Source: Bos javanicus (taxonomy: Eukaryota > Chordata > Mammalia > Artiodactyla > Bovidae). From it: a stretch of 64,000 nucleotides of DNA. The stretch is from assembly GCF_032452875.1 (NCBI RefSeq), contig NC_083882.1, forward strand, positions 57,551,614 through 57,615,613. Direction: 5' to 3'. This document shows, one piece after another, positions 26,801 through 41,500 of the stretch (position 1 is the stretch's first letter; each line of letters begins with the position of its first letter). Position numbers and translations under genes: made by a program. A model generated the notes under the pieces. That model had not been told where the DNA came from. It worked only from the letters and a program-made list of their open reading frames with translations, and made no database searches.

Positions 26801-29553
26801 GCTTACTTAATATTTCTCCACGTCATTGTGGATAAATTTTACACTTAAACTTTAAACAATTATTGAATTCTAGTTAATAATATGCTAAAATAATTAGAGG
26901 GAAGTGTACTGATGTCTGGATTTACTTTTAAATATATCAAATATATGATGAATTAATAGATGGATAGAGAGTTAGATGGATGTGTGAAAAATCAAGTTCA
27001 ATAAAACATTAATGGAGAATCTTGGTGGTATATATACAGGAGATCATGATAAATGTCTTTAAACTTTGCTGTGTGATTGTATTTTTAATGGTAAAATGTG
27101 AGGAACAAAATACTATAGCAGAATTCAAATCACTATTATTAAGAAATTTATTTTGTGGAATACTTACAATAACACAGTAAGAATCTGAGCCCTTCAAGTA
27201 CACAGAGGGAGAGGAAAAAATTATGAAAATAAGAGAATGTGAAGAATATGGACAACACAAACCACAGATTAGAGAAACATTTAAGAATGAGGATACCATA
27301 AAATCATCAATATTTGAAGGTAATAACCATACTTACTAGAAAATCAATTAAAATTTTGGGGATAAACAAGAGTTGTGCCAATGGCCACATATGTGCTTTA
27401 CAAAACAAATGAAAACAGAAACTATAGCATTTTATTCAACCTGGTAATTTTCTTTTGGAGTTCCTGACTAAGGAAAAAAAATTAAAGATACAATAAAAAA
27501 TTATGCATATGGATTTCATCACAGTGTTACCAAAAAAAAAAAAACCTTCAAACTAACAGCATAAAAATGAGTCATTTTGTAAAACACTAAGCAATCACTC
27601 AAAATCATGCTCTCAAAGAATACATTAAATGGCACAGGAAGGTGCTCAGTATAGCATACTAGAAAAAAAAAAATAACCAGGAACAAAATTATACATAATT
27701 TTATTTTAAAAGCACATATACTTTCCCAAATTACCTACATTTCCTATAGTAAGTAGGTGTATAATTTGTTTATACTTAAAAAGAAGTAAATTTTGTAAAA
27801 CTATAATTCAATATAAGTGCTACAGTGATTATAAATATAAAATGTGATTATATGATTAAGCAAAGAGCAATTATCTTTTGAGTTAAGGTTACCGGGAGTT
27901 TGGTAATAAAGGATTCTTTAGGAAACAATTTGACTTTATTAGACAAGCGGACTGGCCACAGTGAGCTAAATGTCTTTGTCTTTGGAGGAACAAATAGGAG
28001 CAATATATGGCATAATCAAGAGGTGTTGATGTGGTGAATCTAGAGTGTAGGATGAACACAGGAGAATGTCAAATATAAGACTGGTGAAAGCTAAGCTAGC
28101 CAATCATTCTTTCTTGATACCCTCCTGGTTTCCTGGGACCTTTGGAAGTGTAAGAATTTATATGTGATTCTGTTTGCTAGCATTTCTTGAGAATTTTTGC
28201 ATCTATGTTCATCAGTTCTATTGGTCTGCAACTTTCTTTTGTTGTGATATCATTGTCTGATTTTGGTATTAGGGTGATCTTAGCCTCATAAAAAGAACTT
28301 GGGAGTGCTCCTTTCTCTACGATTGTTTGGAACAGTTTGAGAAGGATGGGTGGTATCTCTTCTGTAAATGAATGATAGAACTCACCTGTGAAGTCATCTG
28401 GTCCTGGACTTTTGTACATTGTAAGATTTTTAATCACAGTTTCAATTTTATTGCTTGTGATTGATCTGTTTATATTTTCTATTTCCTCCTGGTTCAGTCT
28501 TAGAAGGTTGCATAGTGGGGAGAGTGGGAATGGAAGGGTGGGATGAATTGGGAGATTGGGATTGACATATATATGTTGTTTGGTCACTTAGTCTTATCTG
28601 ACTCTTTGCAACCCCATGGACTGTGTAGCCCATCAGGATCCTCTGTCCATGGAATGTTCCAGGCAAGAACACTGGAGTGGGTTGCCATTTCCTATTCTAG
28701 GGGATCTTCTTGCCCCAGGGATCAAACTGCGTCTCTTTTTTCCATGCATTGGCAGGCAGATACTTCACCACTGTGCCACCTGGGAAGCCCGTATATACAG
28801 TACCATGTGCAAAATAGCTAGCTAATGGGAACCTCCTGTATAGCACAGGGAGCTCAGCTCAGTGCTCTACGGTGACCTAAATGGGTGGGATGATGGGCGT
28901 GGGGTGGATGGGAAGTCCAACAGGGACGGGATATATGTATACATATAGTGATTCACTTTGTTGTGCAACAGGAACTAACACAATATTGTAAAGCAACTAT
29001 ACCCCAATTTAAAAAAGAATTTATATGTGAGATTACTCATGTATCTCCATGTGCACTTGTGCCTGTCAGTATGCACTGAATAGAGTGTGCAGGATTTTGA
29101 CATGTACCACATATACATTTCATGATACGGAATAGAAGATCCACCGGCTGTACCTACATAAGCCTTTACTGATCCAGGTGCTCAGCTTGTCAGAGAGACG
29201 AGGAAAACAGCTCTTGACAAAATCCTCAAAGGTCACTGTTGCTAAGGCATTGATGCTGGCAGCCACGGTGCTATATGGAGACAAAAGCGAGAACACAGCC
29301 CAAACTAAATAAAGCTGACCGGCCTGCCCTGGCATCCAGGGTAAATAGACAAGGCAAGGCTCTAGACAAAATAGATGTATGTCCTTATTCTGGATCTCCG
29401 GGGAACTACAGGGCCTCACTCTCCAAAGCTGCTTCTGTGTTTAAAGCTCTTCACTTTCTTCCTCTAATTCCAGTGAAGAAGCTAACCTTTCATTCTCTAA
29501 CTCCCACTGATTTCCCTAGACCTTAAATAAGCTAACATGCAGTAGCAGAGAGG

Positions 29554-29591
<38 letters not shown>

Positions 29592-32500
29592 GTTAAACTT
29601 GACGCAGGAAGTAGTGATATTCTAATTCAGGAATCACTACAGTATGTCATTCATTCATTCTTTCATTCATACCATTTATACATCTGTTCATTCTGAATAC
29701 TAGGCATACAATAGTGAACCAGAAAGACATAGAGCTTACACTTTAGTTGTGACATAGATATTTAACAACTAATTATTCAACTGACTACACTGTTATGAAG
29801 AAAAATAACAAAGAGTTAAGAAAGCATATCTTGCAGAGACCTAAACTGAAATGAAGTTAGGATTCTTCTCTAAGGAAGGGCTTCCCTGGTGGCTCAGATA
29901 GTGAAGTGCCTGCCTGCAATGTGGGAGACCCAGGTTTGATCCCTAGTTTGAGAAGATCCTCTGAAGAAGGGAATGGCAACCCACCCTAGAACTCTTGCCT
30001 GGAGAATTCCATGGACAGTGGTAGTTAAGATAGGTACTGAAAGGATCCTTGCAAATTCAGAATAAGATGTTTTAGAACAAAGAGAAAATTTTAAGTAAAT
30101 GCCTGCAGATGGAAAACTTGTTTCATCCAACAACAGGAAGCACCAGTATGACTAGCATGTAATTAATAAGGGAGAAAGAGACAAAGAAAATACTAGGAAG
30201 TAGGCAAAGATCAAAAGCACATAAAAGCTCTGGTATTCTCTCTCTAACTTTCCAAACAGAGTTCAGTCTTACAGCCCAAAATTTGCTTAATGGACAGAAA
30301 AATCAAAAAATTGGAGTTTCCTTTGTAGAACAACATGAAAACTTATTAAATTTCTCATACAGACCAGGAATATTTTAGTTAGTAGGATAGATGTATTTAT
30401 TAAATTCATGTTATGCAAAATCACAAGCACAAACAAAAATTCTGGAAAAGAAAGAAACAAATGAACAAAGCCTGGTCAGCTGTTGGTAAATTCTCCGTTG
30501 CTGCTGCTGCTACTAAGTCGCTTCAGTCGTGTCCGACTCTGTGCAACCCCATAGACGGCAGCCCACCAAGCTCCCCTGTCCCTGGGATTCTCCAGGCAAG
30601 AACACTGGAGTGGGTTGCCATTTCCTTCTCCAATGCTTTCCTTTTCCACTGCTATCCATTAGCTAATTGTTTTGTTATCCTCCAATGCTCATTTGAAGAC
30701 AAGCTGTAGCTATGGCAACAGCATGGAAGAAAATGCAAACTTTGCCTTTTTTTCTGTAATGCAAGATAATAGTATTATTATTAATTCATTAGCTGTAGTT
30801 TACTTCAGTTGGGATGGTTCCAGGTCCATCTAGTGCAAAATTTAAAAGTTCTTTCCCTAATGACAGATACAGTTAGTAGAAACTTTCTGTGACCCATTTC
30901 TAGAAATTGAAATTCCAAGTACTTCAGCTTAGCTTTCTCCTTTTCCTGAGAATCAAGGCACAGTGTATGTCCCCTAGAAGACTTCTCTTCTATCTGCAGC
31001 TCCATGCAAGTCAAATAAAGAAAGGAGAGGATCAAATAAAATAAGCTTCTATGCTCCCTACATATATGGCTCAAAATCCATCATTTGAAAGCTTTAAGTT
31101 TTAGGGTTTATTTTCTACCCTTGAATCCACTGGGAGGGAGGTGACAGAAAGCCGTTTTCCCCCAGAAGGATCAGATTTGCAGAACCTCTGCTGGACTGCT
31201 TTTGCAGTCAGATATATTATCCATATGTCAGTTTCTCAGATTCTAAAACTGGTACAAGATGGTGAAAATCTTTTTTTCTTTCCTAGCATTAAACCACTAT
31301 CTCTTTATTCTACCCCTTCCCTTGTCTTCCCCATTCTCTAACCCAACATCCTCCTTAACCTTACAGCAAAAGAAATCTCTCTATAGTATGTACTGTCCAG
31401 TATATCTCTTTCTTGAAATTTTTGGATTTGAGATCAAAAGAATCAACTATTCTTTTACGAGAGAATCAATCTGTTGACAGCTATATTTATCCATTATGGA
31501 GGAGTCAGCTTTAGGAAAATTGAATAAATAAAACAAGCTCTGTAGGGAGGGACCAAATGAAAGCTAATGTGTCATCCCTATTTGCGTTTGATCCTCTACT
31601 GTTCTTTATTTCTTCCTTAGTTTCCCTGAGATGCCAATACTAACACCACAGAACAACATCATTTGTACTACTGATGCAAAATCCTATGAAGTAAAGTAGC
31701 AAAAATAATTCAGCAGAACACCAAATTAAAATTATACCATAAGCAAGCTAAAATCATTATGTGAATTCATAGATATTGCTATTTTGGAAATACATAAGCA
31801 TACTAATATAGATATGTCAAAAGCTAGAAACGAAAACAATAGTCATTTCAAAAATGCCAATAGTAATCACAATTCCATATATCTCCCTGATAAAAATATT
31901 TCCTAAAAGTAGAATAAATATAGGCATTATTGTTCTTATTTATGATTTTGTTAGTTTTATATATAAGTATATTAAATGTAAATAAATAATATCGTTCAAA
32001 CCAAAACCTGGTATCATATTTACTGGTAATATCCAGGAACCATTCCCTTTAAAGCATATAACAAAACAAAGATTTCTGTAATCCCTCAATTTTCTTATCA
32101 TTGTTCTCAAAGCATAATTATATGAGAGTGAACATAGAAGTGTAGCTATTAGGAAAGAAGAACTCAAAAGTATTTGCAAATATTATGACTTGAGTACATT
32201 CAAGTTTTATAGAATGGACTGAAAATAATTAGAAAAAAATGATATCAAGGGAAATTCTGTAAAAGTAATGAATAAATACTATATACTAAGTTAACATATT
32301 TAAAATCATTCTTTAAAGCTTCAGTTCAGTTCAGTTCAGTTCAGTCGCTCAGTTGTGTCTGACTCTTTGTGACCCCATGAATTGCAGCACACCAGGCCTC
32401 TCTGTCTATCACCAACTCCCGGAGTTCATTCAAACTCATGTCCATCAAGTCAGTGATACCATCCAGCCATCTCATCCTCTGTCATCCCCTTCTCCTCCTG

Positions 32501-35500
32501 CCCTCAATCCCTCCCAGCATCAGAGTCTTTTCCAATGAGTCAACTCTTCCCATGAGGTGGCCAAAGTACTGGAGTTTCAGCTTCAACATCAGTCCTTCCA
32601 ATGAACACCCAGGAATGATCTCCTTTAGGATGGACTGGTTGGATCTCCTTGCAGTCCAAGGGACTCTCATGAGTCTTCTCCAACACCACAATTCAAAAGC
32701 ATCAATTCTTCAGTGTTCAGCTTTCTTCACAGTCCAACTCTCACATCCATACATGACACTGGAAAAACCATAGCCTTGACTAGACGGACCTTTGTTGGCA
32801 AAGGAATGTCTCTGCTTTTGAATATGCTATCTAGGTTGATCATAACTTTCCTTCCAAGGAGTAAGCGTCTTTTAATTTCATGGCTGCAGTCACCATCTGC
32901 AATGATTTTGGAGCCCCCAAAAATAAAGTCAGTCACTGTTTCCACTGTTTCCCCATCAATTTCCCATGAAATGATGGGACCAGATGCCATGATCTTCATT
33001 TTCTGAATGTTGAGCTTTAAGCCAACTTTTTCACTCTCCTCTTTCACTTTCATCAAGAGGCTTTTTAGTTCCTCTTCACTTTCTGCCATAAGGGTGGTGT
33101 CATCTGCATAGCTGATGTTATTGATATTTCTCCAGGCAATCTTGATTCCAGCTTGTGCTTCTTCCAGACCAGCGTTTCTCATGATGTATTTTAAAGCTTA
33201 GCTTAAAATTATTAGTATCATTATAGCTGTACACAAATAGATCAAAGGAATATAACAGAAAATCCAGGAAAAGTTTCAAAAGTATTAAAGAAGGTAGGAT
33301 GTAATAAAAGTAGCATTTCAAGTCAGTGATGAAAAGGTAACTTTTCATTAAAAATAATGAGGTATCTTGCTACTATCTTAGCAGAAAAATAAGTCAGGAA
33401 CTCCACTTCTTTTCTATACTATACCCCATGTATATACTATACCCCATGTATAGTCTAGATGATTTAATAATTTTAACATTTAATAAGACAATAAATATAC
33501 TAGAATGATATCTGGATGATTATTTGTAAGCATGGAGCAGAGAAGAATGATATAAACCTAGAAATCATAATGTAAAAAATTAATTAATATGATATAGCTG
33601 TTCCATATATTCAAAAATATTAATAAAGCAAATATACATAGGACAAATGAGAAAAAATGAGATATATATCAATAATCCTTTCCCATATATATATATATAT
33701 ATGGAAGAAAACTCAAAAGCAAACAAAAAAGTAACAGAGAACATGAACTGGCATTTCACAGAGAAAGAAATACAAATGGCCAGTGAAGGTATGGAAAGAT
33801 AGCCAACCCCACTTCTGCTCAAGGCAATTTGTATTATACTAAATGAATTAAGTCAGACAAAGACAAATACCATATGGTATCACTTATATGTGGAATCTAA
33901 AAAAGTGATACTGTCTTACTGTTTTAGTCCATTTTCCTCAATACTCTTGCCCCCACCGTTCTCCCCATGACTGTCATGTCTCACCTGGGTTAAGGCAAAA
34001 GTCCCCTTTATAGTCATTTGCTCTCACCACTCCTTCCTTTGTGATAGCCCCTTCCCTTCACAAACAAGACCGAGTCTTCAGCTGTATGACATCACTCACT
34101 CAAACTTCCCTGCTTCAAATTTTCCAATGACTTCCTAATTAATATGCAATGAAAGCTCTTCAGTCTTTCATGAAAACTTTCCTGATCTGATGCTTGCTTG
34201 CCTCTTCCAGTTTCTCCTCATTTGCTCTCCTCTTGATTTCTTAAGCTTCAACCCCTCTCATTGATCCTGAACTGTTTCATACAGATTATGTCCTTGGGGG
34301 GTTTGGTATTTGCCCTCCTCGCTGCCTGCAAAAATTCCTGTTTGTGATCTTCACACTCTTTAGATCTCAACGCAAATGTCATACACTTAAATAGAAGTGC
34401 ACTAAAGACCCTTTCAAAAACAGAGCTCCCAACCTAACCTCTCTCTATGCTATCACTCTGTCATTTCCTTTATGCTATTTGTCATCATCAAATAATATCT
34501 TGTTTTTTTGTTACTGTTTAGTTATATACTATCCATCTCCTATGTTTACTAGAATGCAAACTCTATTTAAAGGCAACGTTTATGCCAATCTTGTCTGCAG
34601 CATCCCCACGGTCACCAGCTGTGCCTGGCATAGTATAAGCCTTTTAACATATCTGTCAGAGTAAACATGTGAATAATTTTGAATTTATAATAATGCCTAC
34701 ATTTTGGAAATAGATGTTCTTAGCTGCCTGAGTGTGTTATTGAAGATGTAGAGAATGGATTGCAAAGGAGAGATCTGGAAGAATCTACTGCAGATGAATG
34801 AGAAATGCCAGCAAACAGAGCTGCCTTGTGGGCAAGTGATGTGAAACCATGGGGGCAGTGAGCTCCAGAAGAGGTTGAGAAAATAAACAGAGAGATCTAG
34901 TGCAAGAGCAGGCCTAGGTTTACATACGACTTCTGCAGTTTACTCTCTTACCATGGGTAAGTTATCTACCTTGCTAAATCTCAGTTTCCTTATCTGTCAG
35001 CAGAAGATAATGAGTAGTTGTGGTTTCATATACTGTATGGCAACTGATGAGCAGATACATATAAAGCATTCAGCAGGCAGCTGATACACAGTGAGTACTC
35101 GGGGATACTAGTGGTGAGTACCACTAATACTCTTGTCATCCTTGTTGCTTTGTTATTACCATCCTCATTATCAGAACACTATTGACAAATGTTATCAATA
35201 CACTAACCTCAAAGTTCCACTGAAGGCACAAGCCACGAAAAGTCCTGGGAGTCCAGGCATCGTGGAAAATAACTCCATGACGAAGTATGGCATCAGCTGA
35301 AGAGGAGGCAAGACGAGATGGGACAGGTGAGAGGTCTCATCAGCAATGTCTGAAATGTGGGATTTTGGGGGCTTCCCGTGCGGCACTAGTGGTAAAGAAT
35401 CTGCCTGCCAATGCAGGAGATGTAAGAGACACGAATTCCATCCCTTGGGTGGGAGGAGGAAATAGTACATCACTCCAGTATTCTTGCTGCGAGAATCCCA

Positions 35501-38500
35501 TGGACGGAGGAGACTGGTGGCTGACAGTCCATGGGGTCATAAATAGTTGGGCAAGACTAAGCATCTGAGCACGTATTGTAGCTTTTTAGCAAAAGAAGGT
35601 GGGGAAAAAAAGAAAGTAATTATAAAGAAGTTTTCATTGACGATGGTTTTTAAATGCCAGCAAATGAAGTTATGATCCATCCAATTTCCATGGACCTGAG
35701 GTCCAGCTGTAGGGTAGGAGAAGCGGTAGGAAGCAGACAGTCATATTAGGAAAACCCACTGTATGAACTTTAGAATGTTCAGAAACCTTTAATTTTTTTT
35801 AATGTTTTCAATGTGTGCCATTTTCTTGCCTGTTTACTTTAATGATAGAAACCAAGCCATAAAAACAAGTGCTTAAAACAGGTCTTCAGGGAATCTAGGT
35901 ATTATGGTTCTACTCTGGAGCTAGATTCGTGGGAGAGGAGCTCCCACAAGACACAGTGGCAGTTTAACAAGTAGGAGGAGAGAGTGAAGACTATAGATCC
36001 TGGTCTGTGACAATATCATCCAAGAGGAGAGGAAAAAATCAAATCGTGGGGTTTGGGAAATAGCTAGAAGTCCAGGTGGAAAAAGAGAAAGGCTCAACAT
36101 TATCTAGTGATGGCCCGAAACACACTCATTTCAGCTGGCCCCAAGGGAGCACATACCTGGTCTGGGGCTGAGATGATGCCCGAAGTCCAAGGATCACAGT
36201 CTTTGAAGTGCGCGTACATGGTTAAACCAGAAAAGACTGCACATAGCAGAATGATCCAGAGACCTAGCAAGTTGAAGTACAAGGCTCTAGAAAAGAACAC
36301 ACGGTAGACTCTATGTCAAACTACAATGTGATGAGGTTGTCAACTACAATTTGGCACTTGCCATGGCATTAAATCATGAGCTGCTGCAGCTGCTGATTTT
36401 CAACACATCCTGAAAGGAGTTTAGGTTGGAGAGCAGAAATGAGGCACTCTGTGTTCAGGAAAAACTGGCAGGACAGGTCTTCAGATAGTTAGATATTTTA
36501 AGCAGCTAATTTTATGAACTCAATTTTTATATCTCCTTATATCTAGAAAAGCATTAAAATTCTTCATGGTGATGGCTGTTCCTAGTGACTAGCAAAAGCT
36601 TCACAAGACTAGTTAGAAACCTTCTGGAAAAACATGTGCTTGACTGCATGTATTCTTTATTCTCCAAAATCACAAATGTACTGACCTTTCCCCCCTGCCT
36701 CTTTGGAGCAGTTTCTCAGAGCTATCTGAGGTGCTGTCTTCTGGGCTTCAGTTCTCATTTTTTGCCCCAAATAAAATTTAACTTGCATCTGTTACATAGT
36801 GCATTTTTCTAAGTCAACAAGGTCATTACCAAAGAATCAAGACAAAATTCGGATGGTCTTTTTGCTATAAAATAAAATTCTCTAGCCTTCAGAAATCTGT
36901 ATATTCTGATATCAAGTCACTATGTTATTCACCTGAAACGAATATATGCGCGTCCTAAGTCACTTCAGTCGTGTCTGACTCTTTGAAACGCTACGGACTG
37001 TAGCTCACCAGGCTCTTCTGTCCACGGGTTCTCCAGGCAAGAACACTGGAGTGGGTTGCCATGTCCTCTTCCAGATGATCTTCCCAACCCAGGGATTGAA
37101 CCTGCATCTCCTGTGGCTCTTGCATTGAAGGCAGATTTATTACCACTGATCCACCGGGGAAGCCCCATAATATTATGTCAATTATATTGCAATTTTAAAA
37201 AATCATTACATTTTGTATTTTTTCATTTTTATTTGGGAATGTTACATTTTTAGACTGATTATGAAATTTAAACGAGATAGATTTTTTATGGGTTTTTTAA
37301 TTCGAGAGTTTTTCTGTAAAGCTTTTGAAATTGAGAGGTTTTCTGCGAAGCCTCAAATATGGGGTCAGGTCTAATTCCTTGGGTGAAATTTCATGTATCA
37401 ATCACTCATATTACATAACTTCAAATAATTTCCCCTCTCTCAATTCATGAAACTGTCAAAAAGCCAACTTATGTTTTAACATCTGTTTTCCCCCCACAGG
37501 GATGATGAGATAAATGTAGAAATAGACACATTTTGGCAATATTCACTTTAGGGATTAAGTCAGATGAAATTTAAAGTTCAGTTTTTTAAAAGGCAATATA
37601 AAGTATGACAAACCTAAAGTCATTTTCCCTATTTCTTTGAAGCAATTCTTTTTTATTCTTTTAAATTCTACAAAATTCTTCTTAACTTCAATTTGAGTGC
37701 ATTGGTAGTATCTTATGGCTATTTTGTATTCATACTGTCCTTCGAAAGTCAAAATATCACACATTTTCTAAATCTCAGGTGTGGAGCCATATGCCCAGGC
37801 CAAAGGTGTAAGGCCTTGTACCAAGGCCACAGACGTGGGACCTGCGCTAAGGTCAACTCTGGAACTGACTAGGTGCCAGAGCAGCCATTGCCATGAGCAG
37901 TCCTAATCTAAATCTGCCAACCCCCTGATCCCATATTAGGTAAAAATACCCACTCTATTACCCAACCTATAGCACCCTAACAAATGATCTAATGCCACCC
38001 TTCCAGCAGGAGTTTTCTTTGTCTTGAAGCTCTAAAAAAGCCACAAAAGCCTCAACTCTCCCTTGAGCCGGCCCACTGCTCTAACAGTGTTTTCTGCTCT
38101 AATAAACTATTCTCCTCTCATTCTGCTTCATGTCTGGAAATTCTTTTCCAACTTGCACAAGACCATGACATCAGGGAAGATTTGAAATTTGGTTGGCCTC
38201 ACACTGGATCTAGATGTGTGTGCGTGCTCAGTCATGTCCGACTCTTTGTGATCCCATGGACTGTAGCCAGGCTCTTCTGTCCATGGGATTCTCCAGGCAA
38301 GAATGCTGGAGTGGATTGTCATGCCCTTCTCCAGGGGATCTTGCCTGATCCTGAACCCAGGCACTGAACCTGTGTCTCTTGCGTCTTCAGCAACGGGCAG
38401 GTGGATTCCTTACCTCTGCACCACCTGGGAAACCCATTTTTTCATTAGAGATATACTTTAACCCCCTGCAAGGCTGATTCTCCTATTTGAAACCTAAGCC

Positions 38501-41500
38501 ATTTTGGTGATTCATTCAGAAAATACTTATTAGGCATCATTATGTACCAGGTTCTTCTAGGTACTGAGGACATAGCAGTGGGCAACCCAGAACCCACTGG
38601 AGGCAGGTAATAATCACCAAAGCAAAATAAAAAAGTGTTTTTATATATGATAAGAGATACAAAGAAAATAAACAAAGGCAATGAGAATGAAACAAAAGGG
38701 ACTGCATGTGGACGTGCTCATCTTAGCTGGGAGATGAGTGGTGGTGGGAAGGGACCTGATAACCTGCACCAGCTTCTCCTGCCCTCACAGCACTATCTCC
38801 CACCAGCACTCCTGAAATGTAAATGGAATTCTAGAAACAAGAGTCCAAGGAAGTTTCCAGGGAGCACATCTAAGATGACGGTAAGTGGTACTGTTCCTGG
38901 GTGTGAAGAAGATCTAGCTTGAGATGAAGGTGTCTTTTCTAAATAATCAGAATTCTAACCATGCAATTCAATTCATTTATAATACGTCACTTTTGGTTTT
39001 CACTTATGGCCACATTCAGTATGAACTTTCTGGATGTATTTTCGCCTACCAGTGATTCATAGGTTTAGCCCTGATGGACTGTTTTAATCACATCAGATAA
39101 TTGAATGGAAGTGGTACTTGTGATCAACATTCTATAGAGCCTTCTAGGTCAGAGTCTGCTGGCAGCTGGCTCTGAGTGGCATTCAGGTGCCCCAGTGCTG
39201 GCCTTGATGCTCAAGTTCTGTGACAAATGACGGTCCCAGTAGATCTCTACTCTAGCAATCTCCCCTCCAGCTATGGGCACTTTAACTGTACTGACCACTT
39301 GGGCTGATTTCTCACTCCTGGATGGTATCAATGAAATTAACTTAGATTCTTACAGGTAAATATTTTCTAAAGACAGTTTTTATTTTTTCATCTTTCCTTA
39401 TTCTAACAAAATTCCTACCATAGTTCTGTTCTCTCCATGGGAGTGGGGATGGGTCAAATCAAGAATGGCGAGTGAAGTAAGCCAGAAGGAAAAACACCAA
39501 TACAGTATACTAACGCATATATATGGAATTTAGAAAGATGGTAACAATAACCCTGTGTACGAGACAGCAAAAGAGACACTGATGTATAGAACAGTCTTAT
39601 GGACTCTGTGGGAGAGGGAGAGGGTGGGAAGATTTGGGAGAATGGCATTGAAACATGTAAAATATCATGTATGAAACGAGTTGCCAGTCCAGGTTCGATG
39701 CACGATACTGGATGCTTGGGGCTAGTGCACTGGGATGACCCGGAGGGATGGTATGGGGAGGGAGGAGGGAGGAGGGTTCAGGATGGGGAACACATGTATA
39801 CCTGTGGCGGATTCATTCTGATATTTGGCAAAACTAATACAATTATGTAAAGTTTAAAAATAAAATAAAAATTAAAAAAAAAGAATGGCGATCTTAAATG
39901 CTTAGGAAATTATACATATTTCTTCCTTAATGAGTATCTCTCCTTTTCTGACAGTTTTCATATGCATCAAATACTAATATAACAAATTCCAAGAAACTAT
40001 TATGAATGGATTGCTTAATTTAAACCAGTCCACTAAATGAGACTGAAAGATACACAAACACAAGTACACTTGCAGGAGTATACACAAACACTCCTACACA
40101 CACACACTCCTACACACACACACACATACAAATTCCTATGTATATATGTATCAATTTATATGCTTATACACTCACATATGTAAGCATCACCTTGAAGCAT
40201 TGCTTTGTAAAATAAGTAATAAATATTTAATGAGCACAAAGTATCATTCTTGGACATGTAGGGAATATGATGAAAAAAATACATTTCCTAACTTTTAGGT
40301 ACTATTATAGTAATAGGAAGAAATTGGTCATGTTCACAAGAATAAATGGTATAACACAATCACATAAGACCAAAAAAACCCTTGCTCTAACAGAGAATTA
40401 TTATTTATTTCACCTAAGGATTCTTCCCCTATCAGATATCCTCTAGTTTATTTTAATGCAGAACTTTAAATAAATTCTAATTTCATATTATTTTAAGATC
40501 AAAATTACATTTGATCTTGAACACATTTTAAGCAATTCAACTATTTGATAAAGTGATGATCACATGTGTAGAGAGTTTAATATTATTTATTGTAATAAGA
40601 TATGAAATGATAGAATAGTAAACAACATATTCACTTCTTCCTTCTGAGGGTATGTGAACTATATAAGTAATATATTCCCTTTTGTAATTCAAGTCACAAA
40701 ATGTTGAACTATGTCCATTTACTTGTATCTTTTATTCCATCTAAATAAGAAACTATGCAATTAAAGTCTTTATGATCAGCTGTGGAAATATTTATAGAGA
40801 CTGTTTCTCATTCCAAAAGAAGTTAAGGGCATCCTGACAGGTCTGCAGAGGCTGGAACTTTGGATAGCAGCAATGAGGATGAAATGCCTATTTTCAATGC
40901 AATTCTAGCTTATTTATTCCAGCTTTGCAAAAAAAAAAAAAAACAGTGTATAACTTTATTTGGTCTCCACTCTCGAGAGTGGGATGACTTGCATGGTTTA
41001 AAAAAGGCTTAACAAGTTGTGACTCTGTGGTGTTCTTCAAAGAAAGCGGCCTGGTAAGACTGGTTACTGATTATCCTGGCAGGAGTTAGAGACACTAAAG
41101 TCCTGTTATGACTGACTCATTACCTGTGTTATAACTGCCTCATTACCTTGTGTTTTATTCTCTTAACCTCCTTGGAAACTTTTATGGTAAATCCATCAAA
41201 ATAAAGATGCTAGTTGAAGAGACCACATGGTGAATGGAAATAGTGATGAGAACCAACTCGTCACCGAAACTGTAGGTAAGATACAGGTGCTCCTTATCTT
41301 TGCATTGTCTCCCACAGCACCTAATTCAACCTAGTAATTTCTCAAAAAATGAAAGCAACAAGTGATAGTGAGAAAAGGCAGACAAAAACAAGTTCAAATC
41401 CCAGTCCTGCCACTTCCTCATGGAGAAGGGAGTAATAGCCATGCCTGCCTCAAAAAATTATTGAAAGGGTTAAAAGAATCTTCACTTCTTTCTCTCTTTT

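Noticed and set aside
28177..28587. 136-residue protein-coding gene
   Set aside because: It is a fragment of L1 ORF2 in the inverted part of a twin-primed insertion; its left end runs into the target-site repeat.
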